Shown here: one piece after another, positions 1 through 8,952 of the stretch | How positions within the stretch are numbered: position 1 is the first letter of the stretch | How the letters are laid out: each line of letters opens with the position of its first letter | DNA from: a virus | IMG/VR virus record: IMGVR_UViG_3300036859_000361 | Span: 1-32,436 of that record | DNA: 32,436 nt | Reading direction: 5' to 3' (one strand) | Made by a program: the position numbers and the translations under genes | Notes under the pieces: model-generated | Told to the model about the DNA's origin: nothing | What the model saw: only the letters and a program-made list of their open reading frames with translations | The model's database searches: none

Positions 1-3000
1 GTGTCGAACGGCATCAGGCCGCCCACGAGCGTGGAGCCGGGTTCGCTGCCGCCGGTGCCGTGCTTATAGGCCGACTGGATGCGCGCTTCGATCTGCGACG
101 ACATCAGCTTCTCGGCCTCGTCGATCCTCCCGGCGTCCAGCAGCTCCTCGGCGCGGTTGAGCGCGCGGGGGTTCGTGCCGGAGGCCCGCGAGCCAGCGCG
201 CCGTTCCCGGAGCTGCTTCGCGCCGCGCTCCTCCTCCAGGAGGTCGGCCGCCTGGTCCTCGCCGGCTTTCCGCAGGGCCTCGATACGCGCCTTCTTCCCG
301 AGCTTCGTCAGCTCGTCGACGTCGTAGCCGGCGGCCCGGAGCTTCGCCGCGTCCACCTCGACGCGCGGGACGTCGGCCGGTTTGAGCCCCGCCTGCTTCG
401 CCGCTTCGAGCCGGTGGGTGCCGGTCCAGGCCGTCCGCTTCTCCGCGTCCTTCACAACCAGGATCGGTCGCCCCTTCCACCCGACGCGCTTCATCGAGGC
501 GGAGATCTCGTTCGCCTTATCCGGGTTCCGCACCTCGTGGCGGGTCTGCAGCTCGTCGAGGCTCTGGAGCTCCGCCGGCAGATCCCCGTAGTCGCCGCGC
601 TGCACCTTGCGAGCGCCGGCGGCCGACTCCTCGGGCACCTCGAACACGGAGGCCTGGCGGCCGGCGGACGGCTCGTGACTGACTTCCTGGCCGAGCGAGA
701 ACGGCACCTCGTCGACGAGCGGCTTGTTCTCGACGTTGATGGTCTTGGCGAGCTGCTGCAGGATGCCGGGCACCTCCTCGGGGGTCGCCTGGGGCAGCTC
801 CGGGATCTCCGGGATTACCGGCGGCGGTGGCGGCGGTGCTTCTGGCTGTGCTGCTGCCGGTGCCGGTCCACGAGGTTCATCGTTTGCTGGAACAGCCGGT
901 GGTACTCCGGGCTTTGCAGCTCCGAGGTTCCCCCGTTCCCGCTCGACGGCTTCGAGGACCTGGTTGGCGGCGGCGGCGGGGGTGAGGTCGCCTTTCTGGA
1001 CGGCGGCTGCGACACGCTTCAACTCCTCTCGAACGGGCCCGGCGGTGTGGCCGTAAGTGTCCAGGAGACGGTCCAGGGCGCCGGCCTGCTCGAAGCCCGC
1101 CTGGTTCGCTTCCCGGTTCAGCACGTTGCCCTTCCCGGCCAGGCGCTCCTCGTTCCGCAGCGCGTTGCCGAGGGCCGACTTGTCGGACTGCAGGGTGCGG
1201 CGCGCGGCCGCCATGACGCGCGCGATCGGGTCCGCGAGGCTACTGGCCACCTCCTGCTCTCCGAACAGGTTGGTCTGCACGCCGCGCTCGAACCCGTCCG
1301 CGATGATGGCTTTGACGAACTGCTCCGCCTGGTAGGCGTTCTCGGGGGCGGCCTTGGCGAGCTGCTGCAGCGCAGCCGTCTGCTCTGCGTGGTCCGCGAT
1401 GTTGCGGCCGACGATGGCGCCGTAGGCCTCGTTGCGCGCGGGGTTCGGATGCACCTGGCCGTTCACGACGCGCAGGAACGCATCGTCCCCGAGCTTCGAC
1501 AGGTCCTCGCCCATACGGAGCTTCGCGCCCGAGGTCTGGTCCTTCGGGATGCGCGCCCGTTCGAGCGACGTCAGGGGGCTCTCGCGGAGCACCTTCGCCA
1601 CGTCGGTGGCCGTGCCGGTGCCCTGCTGCAGGTTGAGCATCGCGCCGATGCGACGGGCCTGCGGGACCGTGACGCCCTCGCTCTCGCGGAGGACGACCGA
1701 GCGCAGCTTGTCGGGGGCTCCGCTGCGGCCGGCGGCCTTCAGGCGCTTCGCCAGGCCGAGGCGCTGGTGGCCGTCGACGACGTACTGCTGGCCGTTCGCG
1801 CGCTCGTGGACGATAAGGGGCGACACCTCGCCGGCGATGGGGTCCCAGGACTCGACGCCCTTCAGCCGGTCAGTGACGCCCGCCGCGTCCCCCCCGCCCT
1901 TGAACTGGTAGGTCCTGGCGTCCACCCCGACCGCTTCGGGGTCCACTTCCTGCAGCGTCGGACCTGGCTTTCGTCCAGAAGGGGGCTCAGGGGCCGTTCG
2001 CACGGCCTCTACGGGCCTCGGGGCTTCCGGCGCGTGGTTCTGGTCCCAGGGTCCGGCGGGGCGCTCCGGTGGTGCAGACGGCTGTTCCGGGGCCAGGTGG
2101 CGGCCGCTCTGGTCGAGGATCGGGCCCTCCGTGCGCGCGGCGGCCCGGCGCTCGATCGTGCCCTCGGGGGGTCCGACGTTGGCCAGGCGGCGCTCCGCCT
2201 TCGCCAGCGGGGACTCCTCGATGCCGAACATCTTGCTGCGGATGGCCTCGTATTCCGCGTCGGGAACGTGGGCCTCGGGCAGCTTGAAGTGCCCCTCCCG
2301 ACCCGGCGGCGGGGGCTGGACACCGCCGCGGCTGCTCATCACCGGCGGCTCCGGTTCGGCGGCCGCCACGACCTCCGGTGGCAACTCAGACGTCTGCGGG
2401 GCGCCCTTGCGCGGATACGTGACGGCCTGGATCTCCTCCTCGCCGCGTCCGAGCGCCGCGGTCGCCCGGTGCGTGCCGCCGGCCAGATACCACTTCCCGT
2501 CCGGGCCCTGCACGACGTTGACTTCGGTGGCTTTCGGCCGACCGTGGACCCCGACCGGCAGCTGCTCGTGGCGCTGCGGCGGGTTCTGCAGGTACTCCTC
2601 GACCACGGACGGCGTGACGGTTTCCTGGGTGGCCAGCAGGTCCTTCAGCTTGTGGGACCGCAGCTCCGGGGCCGAGTAGTCGGGATTCTCGAGCAGCGCC
2701 CGCTGCGAGGCCTCGTCCGCCACCTGGAACGGCACCTTCGCGTAGCCGCGCTCGTCGACGGGGCCGAGGAAATCGAGCGGATGCGGCGCGCGGATCGCCG
2801 GCGGATTGGCGTCGAGGCCCGAAGGCACGAGCGGCCGCGTCATCGACGGAAACGGACCCGGCGGCCGCGACAGGTCGGCCGGGGGCTCCGGCTCGATCGG
2901 GAAAGACTCCGCAGGACCCGTTTGCTCGATCGCGGGTGCGGTGGCGTCAAGCTCCGAGGGGAGCAACGGCCGCGTGCGCGACGGCGCCGGCCCGCGTTCC

Positions 3001-3860
3001 GGCAGGTCCCAGGGACGCGGGACGTTGTGGTCCTCGCCGGCCAGGATGGCGTTCAGCTCGTCGAACCCTTCCGGCAGCGGGGGCAGCTCCGCCTGGTCGA
3101 ACCCACCCATGCGGCGGCCGCCGGCTTTCACGGCACCAGGGAGGTTCGGCTGGTAGGCCATCGCCATCTCGGCGGGGTCCGGGAACACCTCGGGCGGGGG
3201 CTCGAACGACTCGAAGCGCGGGGAGACGACAGACCGGAAGCGACTGCCGGGAGGAGGCGGTGTCGCCGGCGGCCGCTCCCCGCGCGCCGCTACTGCAGCC
3301 GTCTGCCCTGCACCCGCCGGGCGCGGCCGCGCAAACCGATTGACGATGCCCGCCGCGGCGCCGCCGAACACGCCGCCGTAGAGCGCCCCCTTACCGACGT
3401 CGCCCAGCTCCGGCAGCTCGCCCGTCTCGGCCAGGTTGCTGGCCACGGTCGCGCCGGCGCCGAGGCCCGCGCCCTTGATGGCGCCACTGGCGATGGTGCC
3501 GACCTTGCCGAGGGGGATCGCGCCGATAGCCGCCTGGGTGCCGATCTGCCAGGGGTTGACGTCCTTGCGCTGGTGCCGGCGGACCTCCAGCAGCTCCGCG
3601 AGGCCTTCGCCCAGGCCTGCGCCGAGTCCGCCGCCGATGGCTGCGCCCGCCGCGGTACCGGCGCCGGGGATGAAGGAGCCCGCCACGCCGCCGATGACAC
3701 CGCCGCCGATGCGAAGCGCGTTCGGGAGTGTGAACCAGCTGCTCGCGCTCTGGTCCTCCTCGGTGCCGTCAGGGAGCTGCGCGGGGTCCTGGTCGTCGTC
3801 CCACGGCCGCCGGGCCCGGCTCCCCGATGGCGGCGCGGGGGTCTGCCACGGATAGGGCAC
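1..3860 (-). CDS. Giant virion-associated polyvalent protein with three ParB-like modules (partial)
   Basis: The reading frame is open from a GTG at 3860 (its G is the last base of the previous TAG stop) to the window edge, at least 1286 residues, so the C-terminus is missing. Residues 51-87 and 109-172 are glycine-zipper-like, such as GGGVIGGVAG and GGGLGAGLGEG, as in membrane-penetrating ejected proteins. A proline-rich linker follows. Three ParB/sulfiredoxin-like modules can be seen: YLAGGTHRATAA near 456-467, YVVDGHQRLGLAKR near 693-706, and AWTGTHRLEAAK near 1144-1155. The middle one continues into a long helical region typical of DdrB-type ParB domains. Known: such modules are common in phage 'polyvalent proteins', thought to enter the host with the DNA and to act on host or invading DNA. 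Inferred: an ejected, DNA-acting protein at the end of the structural operon. The enzymatic activity of each module is untested. Confidence 0.75.
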   Translation of the reverse strand, partial: MPYPWQTPAPPSGSRARRPWDDDQDPAQLPDGTEEDQSASSWFTLPNALRIGGGVIGGVAGSFIPGAGTAAGAAIGGGLGAGLGEGLAELLEVRRHQRKDVNPWQIGTQAAIGAIPLGKVGTIASGAIKGAGLGAGATVASNLAETGELPELGDVGKGALYGGVFGGAAAGIVNRFARPRPAGAGQTAAVAARGERPPATPPPPGSRFRSVVSPRFESFEPPPEVFPDPAEMAMAYQPNLPGAVKAGGRRMGGFDQAELPPLPEGFDELNAILAGEDHNVPRPWDLPERGPAPSRTRPLLPSELDATAPAIEQTGPAESFPIEPEPPADLSRPPGPFPSMTRPLVPSGLDANPPAIRAPHPLDFLGPVDERGYAKVPFQVADEASQRALLENPDYSAPELRSHKLKDLLATQETVTPSVVEEYLQNPPQRHEQLPVGVHGRPKATEVNVVQGPDGKWYLAGGTHRATAALGRGEEEIQAVTYPRKGAPQTSELPPEVVAAAEPEPPVMSSRGGVQPPPPGREGHFKLPEAHVPDAEYEAIRSKMFGIEESPLAKAERRLANVGPPEGTIERRAAARTEGPILDQSGRHLAPEQPSAPPERPAGPWDQNHAPEAPRPVEAVRTAPEPPSGRKPGPTLQEVDPEAVGVDARTYQFKGGGDAAGVTDRLKGVESWDPIAGEVSPLIVHERANGQQYVVDGHQRLGLAKRLKAAGRSGAPDKLRSVVLRESEGVTVPQARRIGAMLNLQQGTGTATDVAKVLRESPLTSLERARIPKDQTSGAKLRMGEDLSKLGDDAFLRVVNGQVHPNPARNEAYGAIVGRNIADHAEQTAALQQLAKAAPENAYQAEQFVKAIIADGFERGVQTNLFGEQEVASSLADPIARVMAAARRTLQSDKSALGNALRNEERLAGKGNVLNREANQAGFEQAGALDRLLDTYGHTAGPVREELKRVAAAVQKGDLTPAAAANQVLEAVERERGNLGAAKPGVPPAVPANDEPRGPAPAAAQPEAPPPPPPVIPEIPELPQATPEEVPGILQQLAKTINVENKPLVDEVPFSLGQEVSHEPSAGRQASVFEVPEESAAGARKVQRGDYGDLPAELQSLDELQTRHEVRNPDKANEISASMKRVGWKGRPILVVKDAEKRTAWTGTHRLEAAKQAGLKPADVPRVEVDAAKLRAAGYDVDELTKLGKKARIEALRKAGEDQAADLLEEERGAKQLRERRAGSRASGTNPRALNRAEELLDAGRIDEAEKLMSSQIEARIQSAYKHGTGGSEPGSTLVGGLMPFD
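1371..1384. repeat. 14-mer copy 1
   Basis: CGCAGCCGTCTGCT, 12 of 14 positions of TGCAGMCGKCTGCA. In the giant ParB-like gene, codes QTAA. Confidence 0.6.
2073..2086. repeat. 14-mer copy 2
   Basis: TGCAGACGGCTGTT, 12 of 14. Giant gene, codes QPSA. Confidence 0.6.
2385..2398. repeat. 14-mer copy 3
   Basis: CTCAGACGTCTGCG, 11 of 14. Giant gene, codes QTS. Confidence 0.55.
3294..3307. repeat. 14-mer copy 4
   Basis: TGCAGCCGTCTGCC, 13 of 14. Giant gene, codes QTAA. Confidence 0.65.
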
Positions 3861-4876
3861 TACTGCCTCCCAAGGCGCTGCCGCACGACGGCCTGCTGTT
3901 CAGGGGTGAGCTGGTCCCAGTACTGCGCGAGCTGGTCCTGGCCGGCCTGGTTGCCACCGGCGGCGCCGGCGAGAAGCGCCTGGAACGACGGCTCGTCGAC
4001 GCCGGGCCGCGCCACCAGGTCGTTCTGGCCCATCGTCTCGCCCGGCTGCAGGCCTCGCCACAGCAGGTCCTCGACGTCCTGCATCTTCGAGGGGTCGAGC
4101 GTCTGCCCGCCGATGAGCCCCTGCAGCTCGCGGCTTTTGAGCAGCCCCTTGATGGCATCGCGCGTGACGCCGCCGCGGGCCGTGATGCTGGCCGCGCCGG
4201 TTTTGCCCTGCGCCGCGATCTCCGCCGCGCGGATCTTCGCCTCAGCGTCCGCCTGGCGACCGTAGCGCGACTCCAAGAGGCTTTCCTGCTCCGCGTTCGC
4301 CGTCTTGCGGGCGCCGCTGACCGTGGGGTCCATGAACGCGCCCGCTTCGGCCCGCGCGTTGTTCAGGCCCTCGCTGCGCTGGATGTCGCCCACCTTGCGC
4401 GCGGCATCGGCGGTGTAGCCCAGGTCGAGCGCCCGCCGACCACGCGGCTGGAGGCTGCCGGTGATCGCGTCCATCTCCCCGAGCTCGCGCATCGTGTCGG
4501 CGCCCTTCTGCCGCTGGATGTCGGGCTGGCTCTCGTTCTGCGCCCGAACGCGGTCCTGGTACTCGTCCTGCTGCGCGAACTGGTCCCCGCCGGTCAGCGA
4601 CATCGAGCCAACGCCCGGCCGCGACTGGCGAAGCCCCTGCGCGGGGTAGAACCCCATCGAGCGCGCGGGGCCCTTCCCGGCGTTCAGACTCTCGAGATTG
4701 GCCAGCTCCGAGTCCTCGTTGAGCGCGCTGATGTAGTCGTGCTCGTTCATAAAGCCCGAGCGCGGCGCCCCGAAGTGCGGCTCCTGGGTCAGCCGGAACT
4801 GTTCCTCCTGGCGCTGCCGCTGGCGGTTCCGCAGCTCCATCATCCGGTTCGTCTGGAAGCCCGTATCGAACGCCAT
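3860..4876 (-). CDS. Putative internal/ejection virion protein, 338 aa
   Basis: Family not recognised. The 338-residue product begins MAFDTGFQTNRMMELRNRQ, is very rich in Gln, Arg and Glu in its first 35 residues, and is mostly predicted helix with many polar repeats. The last 70 residues contain GAAGGNQAGQDQLAQYWDQL and end LGRQ. Its ATG overlaps the stop of the upstream gene (TGATG at 4874-4878), and its TAG shares one base with the GTG of the giant ParB-like protein. The place between fibre genes and a giant polyvalent protein, and the helical low-complexity composition, fit an internal core or injected protein of a podovirus-type particle. That role is inferred from position only. Confidence 0.55.
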   Translation of the reverse strand: MAFDTGFQTNRMMELRNRQRQRQEEQFRLTQEPHFGAPRSGFMNEHDYISALNEDSELANLESLNAGKGPARSMGFYPAQGLRQSRPGVGSMSLTGGDQFAQQDEYQDRVRAQNESQPDIQRQKGADTMRELGEMDAITGSLQPRGRRALDLGYTADAARKVGDIQRSEGLNNARAEAGAFMDPTVSGARKTANAEQESLLESRYGRQADAEAKIRAAEIAAQGKTGAASITARGGVTRDAIKGLLKSRELQGLIGGQTLDPSKMQDVEDLLWRGLQPGETMGQNDLVARPGVDEPSFQALLAGAAGGNQAGQDQLAQYWDQLTPEQQAVVRQRLGRQ

Positions 4877-5577
4877 CAGTAGAGCCCTCCTCCTGCGCGC
4901 GTGGCGCGAAGCTGCTGCATCGGGACCGACTGCCGCGACATGCCGAGGCCCTGGGGTCCGGCCGGGCGCGCGGCGAAATCAGCCCACCCGGTGCCGACGT
5001 CGGGCGACTGCGGCTGCGCCCCCGGCATCACCATCGTGGGACCCGCCGCGGCGGGCGCGGCCTCCGGTGTCTCGCCCGGCGCGATCGGGATCGGCATCGG
5101 CTGGTAGCCGCCACCCCCGCCGTAGTCGCCGCCGGACCCCTGCTGGCGCATCTGCGCCATCTGCAGGTCGAACTGCTGCTGCGCCATCGAGGCCTCGCGC
5201 TGCGCCTGCGAGCGGGCGTCCATCTGCGCCTGCATCTCCGCCTGGCGCTTCGCCTGGGACCCGTCGTCCGCGAACGGGTTGACGTAGGGGGACGTCGTGA
5301 GGCCGGTCGGTGCAGCCGTCTGCGGTCGAGCGGCCGGAGCCGGCGCGGGGGTGGGCGCGGGCCGACCATACGTCGACGCGGCTACTCCACCCACAGCACT
5401 GACTCCGGCCGTCCGGCCGCCGGCCACGCCGGTCGTCGGCGCCCCCACGCGCGTGGCGGTCGTCCCCGTCGTGATGGGCGCGGCGGTCGGCCGGGCAAAC
5501 GCGGTCGTCGGGGCGGTCGGGGGTTTCACCCCGTAGGTCGACGACGTGGCGAGGTACTGGGGAAGGACGCCCGCCAT
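4876..5577 (-). CDS. Low-complexity virion protein candidate, 233 aa
   Basis: Family not recognised. I start the gene at the ATG at 5577 (MAGVLPQYLATSSTYG), one base after the stop of the previous gene, and not at a non-overlapping codon further upstream. The product is dominated by Ala, Pro, Thr and Gly up to about residue 100, then a Gln/Met-rich helix (residues about 110-150, with QAEMQAQMDARSQAQREA), then a glycine-rich stretch GSGGDYGGGGGYQ. It shares the MAGV start with the next gene upstream. It is probably a structural or internal protein made with its neighbours; nothing shows a catalytic role. Confidence 0.5.
   Translation of the reverse strand: MAGVLPQYLATSSTYGVKPPTAPTTAFARPTAAPITTGTTATRVGAPTTGVAGGRTAGVSAVGGVAASTYGRPAPTPAPAPAARPQTAAPTGLTTSPYVNPFADDGSQAKRQAEMQAQMDARSQAQREASMAQQQFDLQMAQMRQQGSGGDYGGGGGYQPMPIPIAPGETPEAAPAAAGPTMVMPGAQPQSPDVGTGWADFAARPAGPQGLGMSRQSVPMQQLRATRAGGGLY
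5311..5324. repeat. 14-mer copy 5
   Basis: TGCAGCCGTCTGCG, 13 of 14. In the 233-aa gene, codes QTAA. Confidence 0.65.
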
Positions 5578-5578
5578 G

Positions 5579-6385
5579 TCAGTACAGGCGCCGCTTCCGG
5601 TTCGCCGCAATCAGCTGCAGGAGCGGGACCTGCATCTGCGCCCGCGACGTCTCGGCCCCGATGTCCTGGCCGCGCGTCGTGGTCGTGAAGCCGATATCCT
5701 GCCCCCGCTGGTTGATGTCGCCGGCGTAGTTGCGGTCCTCGACCTGGCGCTGCCGCACGAGGTTCTGGATCGCCTGGTCCCGAATGACCTCCCCTTCCTG
5801 CCCCTGCAGGTCGGACAGGAGGTTCTGCGTGGCGGAGGCCTCCATGTTCGAGCCCCCGAAGCCGCGCGCCGAAAACTCCTCGTTGAGGGCCGTCATCGAG
5901 CCGCGTCCGAGCTTGCCGATGCGGTCCTTGGCCCGGCCGAACTGGGCGGCCTCGGCCGCGGCGGAGTCGGCCGGCGAGGGGCCGGTGACACGCGCCGGCA
6001 GCTGCGCGGGCGCCGGGCGGTTCGGGAGCGCCGGTTGCACCTGGGCCAGGGCGCGCGTGAAGTCGAAGTCCTCCAGCTCGCCGCCGCCGGCCGCCGTCGC
6101 GCTGCCGCGTGCGCCGCCGCCGGGCCCGTACTGCAGCGAGAGCCCCGTCCGGGGGTCGGTGTACTGCGCCGAGACGTTCCGGTTGTTGTTGGCGAGGCTG
6201 TAGAAGTTGGCGGCGCCGCGGTCCAGGGCGTCGTTCCGCGCCCGCTCCGCCTGCTGCTGGTCGTACATCTGCTGCGTCAGCTTGACGACGGGCAGTCCGG
6301 TGTGTGGGTCGAGTGGACCCGTCTGCCGCGACGGAACGCCGCCGGTTGCGGGGCGTCCGAACGCACTGACAGCTACTCCCGCCAT
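5579..6385 (-). CDS. Putative internal virion protein, 268 aa
   Basis: Family not firmly recognised. It starts MAGVAVSAFGRPATGG at the ATG at 6385, preceded by an AAGGAG ribosome site at the usual distance. Residues about 40-85 form a polar segment (DQQQAERARNDALDRGAANFY) followed by a YTDPRTGLSLQYG segment; the second half is Gln/Arg-rich helix ending RKRRLY. The composition (Gln, Arg, Ala; no Cys) and position after the tail fibres fit a protein packed inside the head or ejected through the tail. It is separated from the spike gene upstream by about 60 bases. Confidence 0.5.
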   Translation of the reverse strand: MAGVAVSAFGRPATGGVPSRQTGPLDPHTGLPVVKLTQQMYDQQQAERARNDALDRGAANFYSLANNNRNVSAQYTDPRTGLSLQYGPGGGARGSATAAGGGELEDFDFTRALAQVQPALPNRPAPAQLPARVTGPSPADSAAAEAAQFGRAKDRIGKLGRGSMTALNEEFSARGFGGSNMEASATQNLLSDLQGQEGEVIRDQAIQNLVRQRQVEDRNYAGDINQRGQDIGFTTTTRGQDIGAETSRAQMQVPLLQLIAANRKRRLY

Positions 6386-6447
6386 GTCGGGCTCCTTCTG
6401 GATTGCTGCTGGGGTCGGTGGCGACAGGGTAACACGGCTGTTCCGTT

Positions 6448-8952
6448 TTACGACCAGTCATCCACGTAGACATCGCCGGCGGAGCCATCGCAATCCACGA
6501 AAAACTCCGCCACGCCGTTCTCGGTCGCGGCCGCCACGGTCCCGGAGAGCTGCTGCCACGTATCGGCGGCCGCCGAATGAGTGGCGATCACGGTGTCGAC
6601 GTTCACGCCGATCGCGGGGTTGGCCCGCTGCACGAGGCGCGGGGCGCTCCCGGTGTAGCCCGCGCTCTTGCGGACGTAGACGGAGATGGCCACCGTCGCG
6701 CCGTTGGCGATCCGCTTCCGCTTCGGGCCGCTCTCGAGCTTTTCGCCGGCGCCGGCGCCCGAGGGGGAGAGCTTCTGCGAGGGCGCCGCGGTGCGAAACG
6801 TCGTCGTCTCGTAGGCGATGGTCCCCAGGTTCGGATAGACCGTCTTGTGGACGTTCGTCACCTGGTCGGTGCGCTGGTACTTGATGAAGCTCTTGCCGGC
6901 CAGGGATGACTGGTTGGCGACCTCGGTGGCCGACGCCAGGTTCGTGTTCCGCAGGACGATCTCGACGTAGCGGGCGCTGTTCGACGTCGCGCAGTTGATG
7001 TCGTTCGTATGGGCCGCCTTGATACCGGAGACGACTCCAAACGTGCAGTTGTCCAGCTCCACCTGGAACGCCACCGCGCCCGCGCTGCCCATTGCGAGGC
7101 CGTTGGTGACAGCGAACGTCGTGTCGGCGCTGACGACGACCGAGCGCAGGACTAGACCGCGCGGCCCGTTGCCCGTCGCCATCGAGATGTTGTTGACCGC
7201 GTTCCCGAAGATCGCCCCCGTCTCGATGACGAGGCGGCAGCAGCACGAGCCGAGGAACAGCCCGGCGGCCGCCGACGCCAGGTTGCGCCAGATGTTCACG
7301 TTCGAGAGCTTGCCGAAGTTCAGGCCGTCGACGGAGAGCCCGGAGATGCCGTTGCTGTGCAGGTCGAACCCGCTCCAGGTCCTATGGATGCTCTGGCGGG
7401 ACGTGACGACCGCCGAGAGCGCCAGGCCGTCGCCGCCGCCGCTGTTGCACCGGATGTTCGTTAGCGTGCCGCCGTAGGAGGCCAACTGCACGCCCGCGCC
7501 CTGCGCGGTGTTGGCGCTCACGATGTCGATGTTCGTGAGGCTCCAGTTGATGCCGGTGGTCGCCACGACGTTGATGCCGACGTGGTTCGTGGCCTGGTGG
7601 CCGACCTTGTAGCCGGTGAGGTTGTCGATCGACCAGTTATCGCTCGCCGCGGCCGCCACGTAGATGCCGTGGTTGTCGAACTCGCGGATCGCGCAGTAGG
7701 ACATGGTGCAGCTGCCGGCGCTCGTCGTGTCGATCTCGACGCCGCGCTTGCCGGTGACGGTGTGGCCCAGGTAGCGAAACGCCGTCCAGTCGCAATCGAC
7801 CGTCGAGGCGCCCCCGAAATAGACGTAGGCCATCAGCGTCGTGCTGACCGACTGGATGCGGACGTTCCGCGTGAGCAGCAGCACTTCGGCCTGCGTGGGC
7901 GACGTCCCGCTGTGGGCGTTCGTCAGGCCGACCCCGACCGTGACGGAGCTCGCGCCGGCGTCGGCGCTCAGCGTCCGCGTCTCCGCCTGGCTCGCCGTCT
8001 GCGTCGTCGAGGCGAGGGCGATATCGTCCCCGTTCTTCCAGCCGGTGTCGGTGTCCACCCCGAGCACGGTCTGCGCCGCGGCCTCGTCGGTGTTCAGGAG
8101 GCAGCGAACGATGTCTTTGCCGGAGGTGCGCGAGAGCCCCTGGCAGTTCAGCGTGCCGTAGACCTGCATCCCGAAGTCGCCGTCCGCCACCGCGACGTCG
8201 AACTCCAGCTGCATCGAGCTGTCGCGCGGGCATTGCGTGCCCGTCGTGCCCATGTTCATCGTCCCGCCCCGGTAGATGAACAGCTTGGTCGAGAGCCGCA
8301 GCAGGTAGTTGGTCGCGGCCGTCGTGCCCCAGGTGAGGGTCCCACCCTTCCCGATGGTCATACCCGGCGGGTTCGCCGGCGTGTTGTCCCCGAAGTCGGT
8401 CGCGGCGGTGAGATCCTGCGTGACAGCGCGGTCGGTTTTCGTGGCGGCCGCCGTCCACTCGCCGCTGATGTGCATGGAGTCGCCGGCTGCCGGCGCGCCC
8501 GTCGTCGTCGTCCGCAGCAGACGGCTCCAGTTGCCAGCGGTCGCGTTGCGATACAGGTTGACCTGCGTGACGTTGGACGTCTTGGCGCTGACCGTGTAGG
8601 CGGTGGCCGCGACCAGGAGGACCGGCGCCGCGAACTTGAAGAAGTACCAGCCCTGCTCCGCCGCCCGCGAGTCGATGTCGGACACGTTGATCGTGACTTC
8701 GGTCCCGGCTACGAGCGCGCCGGCCTGCGCCAGGCGGATGCTGATGGTGCCGGTCGACCCCGGCCGCGAGGCGACCTTCACGGCGATCCCGTCGATGGTG
8801 ATGGCGCCGGGGGTGAAGGCCTGGCTTTCGACGTAGGCCGTCGTCAGGACCGTGTTGTTCGCTTCGGAGTCGAGGAGGGCCGTCGCATCGCAGACGCCCC
8901 AGGTGGCGGCCGCCGAGAGGTTGCCGTCCGCGCGTGCGTGGAGAACTGCCAT
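6448..8952 (-). CDS. Tail spike-like protein, beta-helix with C-terminal carbohydrate-binding-like domain
   Basis: 834 residues from the ATG at 8952, which overlaps the TAA stop of the fibre gene (TAATG). An open frame extends further upstream, but the overlap and the start MAVLHARADGNLSAAATWG fix this start. The N-terminal 150 residues look like a beta-sandwich virion-attachment part. From about residue 400 to 690 short repeating strands with Asn and Gly turns occur (NHGIYVAA, NHVGINVVATTGINWSL, GDGLALSAV), the hallmark of right-handed parallel beta-helices of tail spikes. The last 100 residues (from about 735: ATVAISVYVRKSAGY to DVYVDDWS) resemble a jelly-roll carbohydrate-binding module. 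Known: such spikes bind, and often cleave, host polysaccharides. No catalytic residues could be assigned, so depolymerase activity is only possible. Confidence 0.7.
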   Translation of the reverse strand: MAVLHARADGNLSAAATWGVCDATALLDSEANNTVLTTAYVESQAFTPGAITIDGIAVKVASRPGSTGTISIRLAQAGALVAGTEVTINVSDIDSRAAEQGWYFFKFAAPVLLVAATAYTVSAKTSNVTQVNLYRNATAGNWSRLLRTTTTGAPAAGDSMHISGEWTAAATKTDRAVTQDLTAATDFGDNTPANPPGMTIGKGGTLTWGTTAATNYLLRLSTKLFIYRGGTMNMGTTGTQCPRDSSMQLEFDVAVADGDFGMQVYGTLNCQGLSRTSGKDIVRCLLNTDEAAAQTVLGVDTDTGWKNGDDIALASTTQTASQAETRTLSADAGASSVTVGVGLTNAHSGTSPTQAEVLLLTRNVRIQSVSTTLMAYVYFGGASTVDCDWTAFRYLGHTVTGKRGVEIDTTSAGSCTMSYCAIREFDNHGIYVAAAASDNWSIDNLTGYKVGHQATNHVGINVVATTGINWSLTNIDIVSANTAQGAGVQLASYGGTLTNIRCNSGGGDGLALSAVVTSRQSIHRTWSGFDLHSNGISGLSVDGLNFGKLSNVNIWRNLASAAAGLFLGSCCCRLVIETGAIFGNAVNNISMATGNGPRGLVLRSVVVSADTTFAVTNGLAMGSAGAVAFQVELDNCTFGVVSGIKAAHTNDINCATSNSARYVEIVLRNTNLASATEVANQSSLAGKSFIKYQRTDQVTNVHKTVYPNLGTIAYETTTFRTAAPSQKLSPSGAGAGEKLESGPKRKRIANGATVAISVYVRKSAGYTGSAPRLVQRANPAIGVNVDTVIATHSAAADTWQQLSGTVAAATENGVAEFFVDCDGSAGDVYVDDWS

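Noticed and set aside
60-4265. A 1401-codon open frame on the plus strand
   Set aside because: It runs opposite the giant ParB-like gene, has an Arg/Leu/Gly-biased translation without recognisable domain, and disagrees with the coupled minus-strand starts and stops. It is antisense to a GC-rich gene.
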